Assembly (NCBI GenBank): GCA_016303195.1
Contig: JAEDMD010000128.1
Location: 1 to 5,812, forward strand
DNA: 5,812 nt
Reading direction: 5' to 3'
From: Oscillospiraceae bacterium
Lineage (GTDB): Bacteria > Bacillota > Clostridia > Oscillospirales > Ruminococcaceae
The number at the start of each line of letters is the position of its first letter. Positions within the stretch are counted from its first letter, which is position 1. The notes under the pieces were generated by a model. It saw only the letters and a program-made list of their open reading frames with translations. It searched no databases and was not told the origin of the DNA. Made by a program: the position numbers and the translations under genes. Shown here in pieces: positions 5,802 to 5,812 of the stretch.

Positions 5802-5812
5802 ATGGACAAGGT

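Overview
The window looks like an ordinary chromosomal stretch from a Gram-positive anaerobe of the Bacillota, most probably a Ruminococcus-type member of the Oscillospiraceae. This is inferred from the pth-mfd gene order (a Bacillota arrangement), strong AGGAG ribosome binding sites, A+T-rich intergenic DNA with SigA-type extended -10 promoters, and a lipoprotein with a Thr/Glu-rich linker of the kind common in these bacteria. No phage, transposase, CRISPR, rRNA or tRNA gene was seen.

Layout, all genes on the + strand. Bases 1-60 hold a short GC hairpin followed by six T, probably the terminator of a gene lying upstream of the window. A near-consensus promoter (99-127) drives pth (169-795, peptidyl-tRNA hydrolase). 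Between pth and mfd sits a 126-bp palindromic repeat (787-912) built of 7-bp AATTCGG-like units; its left edge supplies the last two codons and the stop codon of pth. The repeat is followed at once by the ribosome binding site of mfd (933-4397), the full-length transcription-repair coupling factor. No convincing terminator or promoter separates pth from mfd, so they are probably co-transcribed through the repeat.

After mfd comes a 181-bp A+T-rich spacer holding a perfect dyad, what looks like a fragment of the same heptad repeat, a 10-bp direct repeat, an extended -10 promoter and a leader with two hairpins. It leads into a lipoprotein gene of unknown function (4579-5460): a signal peptide with Cys22, a Thr/Glu linker, a beta-rich domain and an acidic Pro/Glu tail.

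The last 352 bases have no supported gene. They hold an 83-bp inverted-repeat element with perfect 20-bp arms (5495-5577), a canonical intrinsic terminator (5601-5631) that ends the lipoprotein transcript, and at the right edge a strong extended -10 promoter (5773-5801) pointing to a gene outside the window.

Pth and Mfd are housekeeping factors: Pth recycles peptidyl-tRNA dropped by stalled ribosomes, and Mfd removes RNA polymerase stalled at DNA lesions and recruits UvrA. The lipoprotein has its own promoter and terminator and need not be functionally linked. I found no convincing new multi-gene system. The points most worth a second look are the two repeat families placed at gene ends and the structured leader and unknown domain of the lipoprotein gene.
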